The position numbers and the translations under genes were made by a program. Under the pieces are notes generated by a model. It saw nothing but the letters and a program-made list of their open reading frames with translations, was not told where the DNA came from and ran no database searches. DNA of 6,173 bases from Oscillospiraceae bacterium (GTDB lineage: Bacteria > Bacillota > Clostridia > Oscillospirales > Ruminococcaceae). Where the stretch lies: NCBI GenBank assembly GCA_029062865.1, contig JAIDPG010000321.1, forward strand, positions 1 through 6,173, written 5' to 3'. Numbering within the stretch: position 1 is the first letter of the stretch; every line of letters starts with the position of its first letter. Positions 1 through 5,175 of this stretch are shown here, in pieces.

Positions 1-342
1 CTGATGTTCGGCGAGACCATGGGACTTCCCGCTATCTGGATCCTCGTTTCGATAACGATAGGCGGCGCAATGTTCAAGATCCCGGTAATGCTGCTCGGCG
101 CGCCGGTTTTCGCGGTGATCTATATGCTCCTCGCGGATACCGTAAAGAAGCGCCTCAAGAAGAAAAACCTCCCCGGCGAGACGGACGTTTACGAGGCGGA
201 CTCCGACGTTCTGTCCGAGGAATACCTACAAAACGCCACGTCGCCCGGCGCGGTGCCCGTGAGCTTTGAAGAAGCCACCAAGCCCGTGACCGAGGCGGAG
301 AAGGAGCTTCCCACTCCTATAAGCGAACGAAAAAAGAAGTAA
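1..342 (+). CDS. AI-2E family transporter (PerM/YdiK-like), C-terminal part only
   Basis: The reading frame is open from the first base, so this is the 3' end of a gene starting upstream, ending at TAA 340-342. About 113 residues are visible. They begin with the conserved last membrane segments of the AI-2E transporter family: GLPAIWILVSITIGGAMF, then VMLLGAPVFAVIYMLL, which matches the usual G(L/V)PxxWVLxxxxxGG...LLGxPxxAV pattern. A basic stretch (KKRLKKK) follows, then an acidic, Pro/Glu-rich tail of about 60 residues ending in a run of lysines, probably cytoplasmic. Family members are polytopic inner-membrane proteins, some linked to export of small molecules or to Na+/H+ antiport; the substrate here cannot be told. 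An intrinsic terminator follows 8 nt after the stop codon, so it is the last gene of its transcription unit. Confidence 0.85.
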   Translation: MMFGETMGLPAIWILVSITIGGAMFKIPVMLLGAPVFAVIYMLLADTVKKRLKKKNLPGETDVYEADSDVLSEEYLQNATSPGAVPVSFEEATKPVTEAEKELPTPISERKKK

Positions 343-349
343 GAATTTC

Positions 350-390
350 AGAGGCAAGAGGTTAGATCCTCTTGCCTCTCGTTTCTTCTT
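350..390 (+). terminator. Intrinsic terminator after the AI-2E family gene
   Basis: A perfect 12-bp stem (350-361 with 368-379; core GAGGCAAGAG / CTCTTGCCTC) closes a 6-nt loop, TTAGAT. It is followed by a pyrimidine/T-rich run (TCGTTTCTTCTT). This is a standard Rho-independent terminator. The 3' arm sequence TCTTGCCTC occurs again at 387-395, so the 5' arm could in principle pair with either copy. Confidence 0.85.
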
Positions 391-410
391 GCCTCCGGCT
401 GAATATCCTC

Positions 411-454
411 CCCCTTGTCCGCATATCTATAATTCAAGCAGGACAAGGGGTGAT
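411..454 (+). promoter_or_regulatory. Inverted repeat around a TATAAT box, overlapping the symporter ribosome-binding site
   Basis: CCCCTTGTCC (411-420) and GGACAAGGGG (441-450) form a perfect 10-bp inverted repeat separated by 20 nt. The spacer contains a consensus -10 box, TATAAT (428-433); no good -35 box lies 16-18 bp upstream, so a promoter here would be weak or activator-dependent. The right arm runs into the Shine-Dalgarno sequence AAGGGGTGAT (445-454), 5 nt before the TTG start of the next gene. The arms are 30 bp apart centre to centre, about three helical turns. Either a protein binds both arms as an operator, or, in a transcript starting further upstream, the arms pair and hide the ribosome-binding site. 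The repeat is seen directly; its role is inferred. Confidence 0.5.
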
Positions 455-459
455 GTTTT

Positions 460-2055
460 TTGGAAGTGATTTCTCTAATTAACGACAAGGTAATCTGGGG
501 CATACCTATGTTGGGCCTGATGCTGTTTACGGGCGTGTTTTTCACCGTGCGGACGGGTTTTTTCCAGATTCGGCGGTTTCCGCATATTCTGAAGTCGACG
601 GTGTTCTCGCGCGATAACAACAAGGAGAACGGCTTGTCGCCGTTCGCGGCGATGTGCCAGGCGCTTGCCGCGACGCTCGGCACGGGGAACATCGCGGGGG
701 TCTCGACGGCGCTGTCTATCGGCGGCGCGGGCGCGGTGTTCTGGATGTGGGTCAGCGCGTTCTTCGGTATGATGACGGGCTTCGCGGAGAATGTATTAGG
801 CCTCTGTTATCGAAAAAAACGCGGAGAAAACTACTCCGGCGGCGCGATGATGTACATAAAGGACGGTCTCGCCGAAAGCCCGAAAACGCGCCCGCTCGCA
901 AAGCCCCTCGCCGTGATCTACGCGCTGCTCTGCCTTTTGGCGGGCTTCGGAATGGGCAACGCCGCTCAGATGAACTCCGCGGCGGAGGCGTTCAAGGCGA
1001 GCTTCGGGCTTCCCGAAATAGTCACGGGAATTGTCCTCGCAGCGCTGGCGGCGCTGATCGTCTTCGGCGGCGTAAAGCGCATCTCCGCGGTGACGGCACG
1101 GCTTGTGCCTATTATGTCGGGGTTTTACATAATCGGGTGCCTGTATATTCTGATCAGCAATTTCGAGCATATCCCGGGCGCGTTCAGAATGATAATAACC
1201 TCGGCGTTCGGGCTGAAGCAAGTAGGCGGCGGAGTTGCCGGCGCGGCGGTCAGGACGGCGATCTCTATGGGCTTCAAGCGCGGCGTGTTCTCGAATGAGG
1301 CGGGGCTTGGGACGAGCGTTTTCCCGCACTCGCAAAGCCGCATTTCGGAGCCCGTCGTCTGCGGAATGTGGAGCGTTTTCGAGGTGTTTTTCGACACGAT
1401 CGTTATGTGCACGCTGACGGCGCTCGTGCTGCTTGTAAGCCCCGTTCGTGCGGATATTTCCGAGGGCGTTCCCGACGTGAACTCAGGCACGCAATACTTT
1501 CGATTAACCGAGAGCGACCGCTTGATCACCGACGGCGTGATGCTTCCGGAAGCGCTTGAGGAAGCTCTTGAAATCAGAGGAATTCACGGGGAGAAGCTCA
1601 CCGTTGATTTGCCGCGTGAACTCACCTACTCGAACATTATGACGATTGCCGGCGAGGAGGCTGACGGGCGGATCGTCTCGGCGAAAATCGAGCCGCTGCG
1701 CGGCGTCGGGCTCGCGGAGAGCGCCTTCACGGCAAAATTCGGCAAGCCCGCGGGAATGGTTCTCGCCGTGCTCGTCGCGATGTTCGCGTTTTCGACGGTC
1801 ATCGGCTGGAGCTTTTTTATTACGCAGGCCTCGGAGTTCCTGTTCGGAGCGCACTCGAAAAAGCCGATCTGCGTGATTTTCATCGCGTTCTCCGTCGTCG
1901 GCGCGTGCGTTGAAATGACGGCGGCCTGGGGAATTTCCGATATGCTGAACGGACTTATGGCGCTGCCGAACCTCCTCGCAGTGCTGCTGCTCTCGCCAAA
2001 GGTCGTGCGGCTTACAAAAGAGTACTCGCGGAGGGTTTTCAAAAAACGCACTTGA
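460..2055 (+). CDS. Sodium:alanine/glycine symporter, AGCS family
   Basis: A 531-residue polytopic membrane protein that should import alanine or glycine with Na+. The family signature is complete at residues 88-103 (GGAGAVFWMWVSAFFG), preceded by PFAAMCQALAATLGTGNIAG (61-80) and followed by the conserved FKRGVFSNEAGLGTS (272-286) and FSTVIGWSFF (444-453). The C-terminal part (WGISDMLNGLMALPNLLAVL, 490-509) is also typical. The TTG start at 460 is supported by the Shine-Dalgarno AAGGGGTGAT with 5-nt spacing; no ATG is as well placed. Family members are usually 440-500 residues long. The extra length is a polar, acidic segment at about 330-414, between ALVLLVSP and GVGLAESAFTAKFG, where relatives have only a short link. 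It is probably a large loop outside the membrane. The gene stands between a terminator and a new promoter, so it is likely monocistronic. AlsT-like by family; substrate choice is inferred. Confidence 0.93.
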   Translation: MEVISLINDKVIWGIPMLGLMLFTGVFFTVRTGFFQIRRFPHILKSTVFSRDNNKENGLSPFAAMCQALAATLGTGNIAGVSTALSIGGAGAVFWMWVSAFFGMMTGFAENVLGLCYRKKRGENYSGGAMMYIKDGLAESPKTRPLAKPLAVIYALLCLLAGFGMGNAAQMNSAAEAFKASFGLPEIVTGIVLAALAALIVFGGVKRISAVTARLVPIMSGFYIIGCLYILISNFEHIPGAFRMIITSAFGLKQVGGGVAGAAVRTAISMGFKRGVFSNEAGLGTSVFPHSQSRISEPVVCGMWSVFEVFFDTIVMCTLTALVLLVSPVRADISEGVPDVNSGTQYFRLTESDRLITDGVMLPEALEEALEIRGIHGEKLTVDLPRELTYSNIMTIAGEEADGRIVSAKIEPLRGVGLAESAFTAKFGKPAGMVLAVLVAMFAFSTVIGWSFFITQASEFLFGAHSKKPICVIFIAFSVVGACVEMTAAWGISDMLNGLMALPNLLAVLLLSPKVVRLTKEYSRRVFKKRT

Positions 2056-2080
2056 CAATCGACACAAAACGCGCTATAAT
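2052..2080 (+). promoter_or_regulatory. Consensus sigma-A (sigma-70) promoter for the transglutaminase lipoprotein gene
   Basis: TTGACA (2052-2057) and TATAAT (2075-2080) are both perfect consensus hexamers with the ideal 17-bp spacer. Transcription should start near 2087. The -35 box overlaps the TGA stop codon (2053-2055) of the symporter gene, so the end of one gene and the promoter of the next share bases. Strong, factor-independent expression is expected. Confidence 0.85.
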
Positions 2081-2110
2081 ATAAGAAGGCTAAGAAAATG
2101 CTGATTTAAT

Positions 2111-2145
2111 CGCGGCTTTCCCCTCCGAAGGCGGAGAAAGCCGCG
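2111..2145 (+). promoter_or_regulatory. Hairpin in the 5' leader of the transglutaminase mRNA
   Basis: CGCGGCTTTC (2111-2120) pairs perfectly with GAAAGCCGCG (2136-2145). Inside, TCCG/CGGA (2124-2127 with 2132-2135) can extend the structure past a CCC bulge. It lies about 25 nt after the predicted transcription start. The only T run is at 2163-2170, about 18 nt past the stem, too far for a normal intrinsic terminator. It may stabilise the mRNA or control translation. A three-codon frame (ATG CTG ATT TAA, 2098-2109) ends just before the stem and is probably chance. Confidence 0.5.
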
Positions 2146-2199
2146 GGAAGCAAAAATATATTGGTTTTTTTCAGCGTTTGCATAAACAAATCGGAGGGG

Positions 2200-3288
2200 G
2201 TGAGCAATATCGCAAGGAAAATTTGCGCCGCTTTGGCGGCGGTTTTGTGCGCAATAACGCTTTGCGGCTGCTCGCCGGATAAAAAGGCGGTAAACGTCTA
2301 CCTGCCCGGCGATATTGTAAGCCCCGCGGATCGCTCCACGACGACGCAGGAAAGCGCGGTTTACCCCGATGTGTGGAATCCGGGCGGAACGAGCTCCTCA
2401 TCAACAAGCTCCTCCTCGGCGGCGAGCACTCCGACCGAGCCCGCCGAACCTATTGATCCTATCGAGAATTACCGCGGAAAATGGTATTATTTTGTGAGAA
2501 ACGCCAAGCGCAAGCGGGTCTACGAGCGGCTTTATTACGCCGCCGCGAACAATATCGAGGACGTGAACGTCGAGGATATTCAAGTGACGGCGCAGGACGT
2601 TTACACGGCGTTCTGGGCGTTCGATTATGAAAACCCGCAGTTTTTGCGGCTCGGAAGCGGCTATGAAATAACGTATGTCGAAAACAGAGTTTCAAACAAG
2701 ATCAAAAGCGTGAAAATTCTCTACGGGCGAGACGCGGGCGAGACAAATCAAGCGGCGTTTGAAGCGAGAGCCGAGACGGTTCTTGACGCCGCAAGGGAGC
2801 TCGACACGGACTATGAGCGCCTGAAATACGTCCACGACTGGCTTGTCAACAACGTGACCTACACGAAAGGCGACGACCCCTCGCTGCGCGAGGCGGACGG
2901 CGCGATCGTAAACGGGCAGGCGGTCTGCGAGGGCTACGCGAAGGCGTTTATGTACTTCGCGCAGAAGCTCGGGTATCAGTGCATCTGCTCCGTCGGAGTC
3001 GCGAACCTTGAGGATCATATGTGGAATATGGTGAAGATCGGCAGCTCGTGGTATAACGTCGACGTGACATGGGACGACCCCGACGACACGAAGAACATCA
3101 TCGATGGCGTGTCGAACCTGCGGCACGACTACTTCCTCATCAACGACGCGGAGCTCAGGCTCGACCACAGAGTTGTCCGCCCGGTAATGCTTCCTAACGC
3201 GCCGAAGGGCTTCTTCCCCTACGGCTACAACCCGGACAACAGCAACGTATCCGCAAGTCCCGCGGGCGTGACGCTTACCGACAATTGA
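2200..3288 (+). CDS. Lipoprotein with transglutaminase-like domain
   Basis: A secreted, membrane-anchored protein. After a hydrophobic signal segment (ICAALAAVLCAITL) comes the lipobox-like LCGC; the Cys encoded at 2269-2271 would be lipidated. A Ser/Thr/Pro-rich linker (about 2386-2460) separates the anchor from the folded part. The C-terminal half is a transglutaminase-core fold with a visible Cys-His-Asp triad: AVCEGYAKAF (Cys codon 2926-2928), EDHMWNMVKI (His 3016-3018) and YNVDVTWDDP (Asp 3061-3063). Such domains in Clostridia may act as cysteine proteases or cross-linking enzymes at the envelope; the substrate is unknown. The start is uncertain. TTG at 2161 gives an overlong signal N-region. 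GTG at 2200 touches its own Shine-Dalgarno. ATC at 2209 lies 5 nt after GGGGGTGA and would give an ideal short signal peptide. The coordinate given is the middle choice. A terminator follows at 3330. Confidence 0.88.
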   Translation: MSNIARKICAALAAVLCAITLCGCSPDKKAVNVYLPGDIVSPADRSTTTQESAVYPDVWNPGGTSSSSTSSSSAASTPTEPAEPIDPIENYRGKWYYFVRNAKRKRVYERLYYAAANNIEDVNVEDIQVTAQDVYTAFWAFDYENPQFLRLGSGYEITYVENRVSNKIKSVKILYGRDAGETNQAAFEARAETVLDAARELDTDYERLKYVHDWLVNNVTYTKGDDPSLREADGAIVNGQAVCEGYAKAFMYFAQKLGYQCICSVGVANLEDHMWNMVKIGSSWYNVDVTWDDPDDTKNIIDGVSNLRHDYFLINDAELRLDHRVVRPVMLPNAPKGFFPYGYNPDNSNVSASPAGVTLTDN

Positions 3289-3298
3289 CAGTTGACAG
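3285..3298 (+). repeat. Tandem 7-bp repeat TTGACAG x2
   Basis: TTGACAG occurs twice head to tail, overlapping the stop codon of the transglutaminase gene and preceded by CAA, giving CAATTGACAGTTGACAG. Similar TTGACAATTGACAGT-type tracts are frequent between genes in some Bacillota, as far as I recall. The two units look like a short remnant of such a tract. Each holds a TTGACA hexamer, but no -10 box follows at the right distance. Confidence 0.4.
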
Positions 3299-3329
3299 TT
3301 TTGGTTCGCGCTTTGCACGCGTTAATTAA

Positions 3330-3369
3330 AAAGACCCGCCAAAAGCGGGTCTTTCTTTAATTTTCCCCC
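3330..3369 (+). terminator. Intrinsic terminator, usable from both strands
   Basis: AAAGACCCGC (3330-3339) and GCGGGTCTTT (3345-3354) form a perfect 10-bp stem with loop CAAAA. On the plus strand CTTTAATTTT follows, ending the transglutaminase mRNA. On the minus strand the same stem is followed by TTAATTAAC after its own TTT, so it can also stop transcripts arriving from the DUF1540 gene on the other strand. The placement between converging genes fits this double use. Confidence 0.85.
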
Positions 3370-3389
3370 GCCTACAGCGGGGGAAAATT
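3359..3389. repeat. Second inverted repeat between the converging genes
   Basis: AATTTTCCCCCGC (3359-3371) and GCGGGGGAAAATT (3377-3389) form a perfect 13-bp stem with a 5-nt loop, CTACA. It starts inside the T-rich tail of the preceding terminator. Neither strand has a T run right after the stem, so it is not a standard terminator by itself, though it may act as a backup or as a 3'-end stabiliser for the minus-strand mRNA. Confidence 0.6.
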
Positions 3390-3410
3390 GATAAAATCGG
3401 CAGAGTTATT

Positions 3411-3596
3411 TTATCTGCACTCGCAGCCGGGCTTTGCCTTAAACGACAGGCAATCCGTGCAGGGCACCTTCGTGGGGTTTGCCTCGTGAGTGCCGATCTC
3501 GATCTTGTCGAGAGAGCAGTAATCGTCGCAGCAGCAGTGGTTTTCGCAGTTGCTGATTGTGCAGCCGATGTGCTTGTTTGCAAATTCGGTTCCCAT
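3411..3596 (-). CDS. DUF1540 domain small Cys-rich protein
   Basis: A 61-residue cytosolic-looking protein that is one DUF1540 domain. The family layout is clear: IGCTISNCENHCCCDDYCSL (residues 10-29), the signature IGTHEANPT (34-42), then CTDC (46-49). Ten of 61 residues are cysteines (12, 17, 21, 22, 23, 27, 46, 49, 58, 60), so metal binding is likely; no biochemical function is established for the family. The CCC run and the C-terminal CEC go beyond the usual set. The ATG at 3594-3596 is preceded on the minus strand by GAAAGGAAG, a good ribosome-binding site. It lies 93 nt after the VOC gene, with no convincing promoter between, so it may be the last gene of the operon or separate. The two-way terminator at 3330-3354 lies downstream. 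Confidence 0.88.
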   Translation of the reverse strand: MGTEFANKHIGCTISNCENHCCCDDYCSLDKIEIGTHEANPTKVPCTDCLSFKAKPGCECR

Positions 3597-3689
3597 AGTA
3601 TTTACTTCCTTTCAAAGGTTTTCAGCTTTCGCTGTGATTTTATTATGAGCCGAATTTCAAGTGTTATTCTTGGGAGAATTTTACGGGAA

Positions 3690-4034
3690 TTATTCGGTTA
3701 TCTCAATGACATTTCCGTCGAAGTCCGCAATGCAGCTTTCGTAATATCCGTCGCCCGTAACGCGCGGCTCGCTCGTTATCTGAAAGCCGTCCGCGCGGAG
3801 CCGCTCGGTGAGCGCTTTTACGCTCTCGCGGTTCCCGACGGAGAACGCGATATGCGCATAACCGAGCCTCGGCTCGGTTATTTTCTCGGAAACGTCCGGG
3901 CGGTGCATTATTTCCAGCCGCGCGCCGCCGTCAAAGCTCAAGAAATACGAGGAAAATCCCGTTTTCGGATTGTGATAGAGCTCGCGTGCGCGTTCGAGAT
4001 CGCTTACGTAAAGCGCGGTATGTTCGATTTTCAT
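3690..4034 (-). CDS. VOC superfamily (glyoxalase/bleomycin-resistance fold) protein, apparently with an internal deletion
   Basis: A 114-residue cytosolic protein of the vicinal oxygen chelate fold. Likely metal ligands sit at the expected places: His5 (MKIEHTALYV), Glu41 (ARLEIM), His61 (YAHIAF) and Glu111 (GNVIEIT). The motif TGDGYYES (93-100) is typical of a common Clostridia/Bacteroidetes subgroup. Those relatives, as I recall them, have about 12-14 more residues (of the type FFxRYFGAxxN) between LERAR and LYHNPKTGF; here LERAR (13-17) runs straight into ELYHNPKTGF, shortening the first helix. The frame is intact on both sides. The start is ATG 4032-4034, 6 nt after AAGAGGTG; a GTG at 4041-4043 lies inside that ribosome-binding site and is rejected. 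It follows the small membrane protein gene by 12 nt. Substrate unknown; whether it still works is uncertain. Confidence 0.85.
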   Translation of the reverse strand: MKIEHTALYVSDLERARELYHNPKTGFSSYFLSFDGGARLEIMHRPDVSEKITEPRLGYAHIAFSVGNRESVKALTERLRADGFQITSEPRVTGDGYYESCIADFDGNVIEITE

Positions 4035-4046
4035 TCTTAGCACCTC

Positions 4047-4376
4047 TTACGTTTGATTTTCGGTATTTTCGGAATTATCTGTAGAGCGCTTTCTGTAAGC
4101 CTTCACAAATTTCCAGATCACCGCGCCCGCGACAAACGCCGCGAACGCAAACAGTATCACGGCGAGCACAACGCCGTTTGTGAGCTCCTCGTCGCTCAGG
4201 CAGCGAATTCCGCCGAATATCATCAAAAAGACCAAGCCGCCGAATAATCCCACAACGATAATCGCCGCGATTATCCGAAGCGGCAAGGGCACGCGGCGGC
4301 TCGAAGCCGCGTCAAACGCGCCCTCGACGATTATTTCAAATAGAACCTCGAACAGCCCCTCAAGCAAGTCCTCCAT
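4047..4376 (-). CDS. Small two-helix membrane protein, unknown function
   Basis: A 109-residue protein that I do not recognise. It opens with an acidic, amphipathic helix (MEDLLEGLFEVLFEIIVEGA, 1-20), then a basic turn RRVPLPLR (27-34). Two membrane segments follow, at about 35-57 (ends MIFGGI) and 68-90. The tail is polar and Asn/Thr/Glu-rich (98-109). The positive charges before the first membrane helix and after the second (KAYRKR) suggest both ends are cytoplasmic. The ATG lies 7 nt after the stop of the third SdpI-like gene, with GAGGG close by, so translation is probably coupled. The place in the operon suggests a membrane partner of the SdpI-like proteins, but there is no motif to prove it. 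Confidence 0.8.
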   Translation of the reverse strand: MEDLLEGLFEVLFEIIVEGAFDAASSRRVPLPLRIIAAIIVVGLFGGLVFLMIFGGIRCLSDEELTNGVVLAVILFAFAAFVAGAVIWKFVKAYRKRSTDNSENTENQT

Positions 4377-4383
4377 CGCGCCC

Positions 4384-4779
4384 TCATTTCTCCGCCGTTT
4401 TTTCCTTGTTTTCGGTATCGGCGGTCAGCTTCTTCACCGTATGGTCGGTAACGCCTATCACGACAAACACCGCAATGAAATTCACCATATTCACGACGGT
4501 AAAGATCCACATTCCGACAAGCTCGCTATGCTTTACTATTATCGAAACGACGCTCGCGATAAGCGTCAGCGCGGAAAGCACCGCAAAGCTGAGCGTGCAG
4601 TAACGCCCGAAAAGCGCCTGCGCCAGCGTCCAAGCCTCGGGGCTTTTCTGCGACTGCGACGTGCGATAGCCGAAAATATCCCCATACGGCGGGCGGGTTT
4701 TCCAGATCAGCAGCCCAAGCCCCAGCATCGTAAGAGGCGTGAGCATATTGCAGACCGCTATTATCACCTTTTCACCCAT
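4384..4779 (-). CDS. SdpI-family membrane protein, third copy
   Basis: A 131-residue membrane protein with the SdpI family (PF13630) core FGYRTSQSQKSPEAWTLAQ (residues 36-54). That core follows a first membrane helix (about 12-26) and the link WKTRPP. Two further helices lie at about 60-82 and 88-111. In B. subtilis the larger SdpI (two domains, about 200 residues) gives immunity to the SdpC toxin and captures the repressor SdpR; this protein holds only the SdpI-type domain. It is the most diverged of the three copies: the tail ends in ADTENKEKTAEK instead of the FDENGxP tail of the other two. The ATG is 5 nt after AAGGGGTG, which overlaps the TAA of the preceding gene; the gap is 11 nt. Confidence 0.87.
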   Translation of the reverse strand: MGEKVIIAVCNMLTPLTMLGLGLLIWKTRPPYGDIFGYRTSQSQKSPEAWTLAQALFGRYCTLSFAVLSALTLIASVVSIIVKHSELVGMWIFTVVNMVNFIAVFVVIGVTDHTVKKLTADTENKEKTAEK

Positions 4780-4790
4780 AAAAACACCCC

Positions 4791-5171
4791 TTATTCCCGC
4801 GGCTGTCCGTTTTCGTCAAAAGTTGCCTTCAATTTGCACTCGACCCGGTAATTAACGTATCCCATTACGGCAGTCTGAAGCGCGATAATTATCATAAGCG
4901 CCCAGAATTTTCCGTCCGTGTCAAGCCGCTTTTCCGCGAAGAGCCCCGCCGCCAACGACACAATTATCATCGGAGCGCCGATTATTACCATAAGCCGCCC
5001 CGCCGTTTTCTGCGCGAAGCCCCACGCAAGCGCGCTTTGCCGTGAACGCTTTGAACGATAGCCGAAGAAATCGTTTATCGGCGGCGCTGCTTTCCACAAA
5101 ATCAAGCCGAATATCACAAAAACGACGGGAACTATAACGCTCCCCGAAACAAAACCGAACAAACCGCTCAT
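4791..5171 (-). CDS. SdpI-family membrane protein, second copy
   Basis: A 126-residue protein with first helix 10-26 (VIVPVVFVIFGLILW), then KAAPPINDFFGYRSKRSRQS with the family GYR at 37-39 and a conserved Trp at 50, followed by helices at about 60-79 and 89-107. It ends in LKATFDENGQPRE, nearly the same as the end of the first copy. The start chosen is ATG 5169-5171, only 4 nt after the stop of the preceding gene, with AAAGGACGG upstream; it puts GYR and Trp at the same positions as in the other two copies. An upstream in-frame TTG (5205-5207) would overlap the preceding gene and is less likely. The role is presumably as for the other copies: sensing or protection at the membrane. The substrate or toxin is unknown. 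Confidence 0.87.
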   Translation of the reverse strand: MSGLFGFVSGSVIVPVVFVIFGLILWKAAPPINDFFGYRSKRSRQSALAWGFAQKTAGRLMVIIGAPMIIVSLAAGLFAEKRLDTDGKFWALMIIIALQTAVMGYVNYRVECKLKATFDENGQPRE

Positions 5172-5175
5172 ACTA

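Noticed and set aside
348..692. Minus-strand open frame of 114 codons over the start of the symporter gene
   Set aside because: It covers a terminator, a promoter-like region and the well-supported symporter start; its product shows no family features.
654..1335. Long open frames in other frames and on the minus strand within the symporter gene
   Set aside because: They give Arg-rich, low-complexity products of the kind produced by GC-rich third positions, and lie wholly inside a clear AGCS gene.
1504..2067. Minus-strand open frames over the 3' half of the symporter gene
   Set aside because: The plus-strand product carries conserved family motifs throughout; the minus-strand products have none and lack a plausible ribosome-binding site.
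2389..2418. Near-repeat in the Ser-rich linker as a possible mobile or CRISPR-like repeat
   Set aside because: It is an imperfect two-unit repeat encoding a Ser/Thr linker, ordinary for surface lipoproteins; no repeat-spacer array exists in the window.
2692..3318. Minus-strand open frame of 208 codons opposite the transglutaminase domain
   Set aside because: The plus strand has the Cys-His-Asp triad and lipobox; the minus product is a Val/Arg-rich shadow.
3637..3660. Promoter for the DUF1540 gene (minus-strand TTGAAA with TAAAAT)
   Set aside because: The spacing between the boxes is only 12 bp, and no better-spaced pair was found.
3665..3678. Small hairpin ATTCT/AGAAT after the VOC gene, as a possible terminator
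   Set aside because: Only five mostly A-T pairs and no T run; too weak to call.
3486..4040. Plus-strand open frame of 184 codons opposite the DUF1540 and VOC genes
   Set aside because: Both minus-strand genes are clear family members with ribosome-binding sites; the plus product has no recognisable features.
4180..4851. Plus-strand open frame of 223 codons opposite the membrane protein and third SdpI gene
   Set aside because: The product is rich in Arg, His and Ser without domain signs, and lies antisense to a tightly packed operon.
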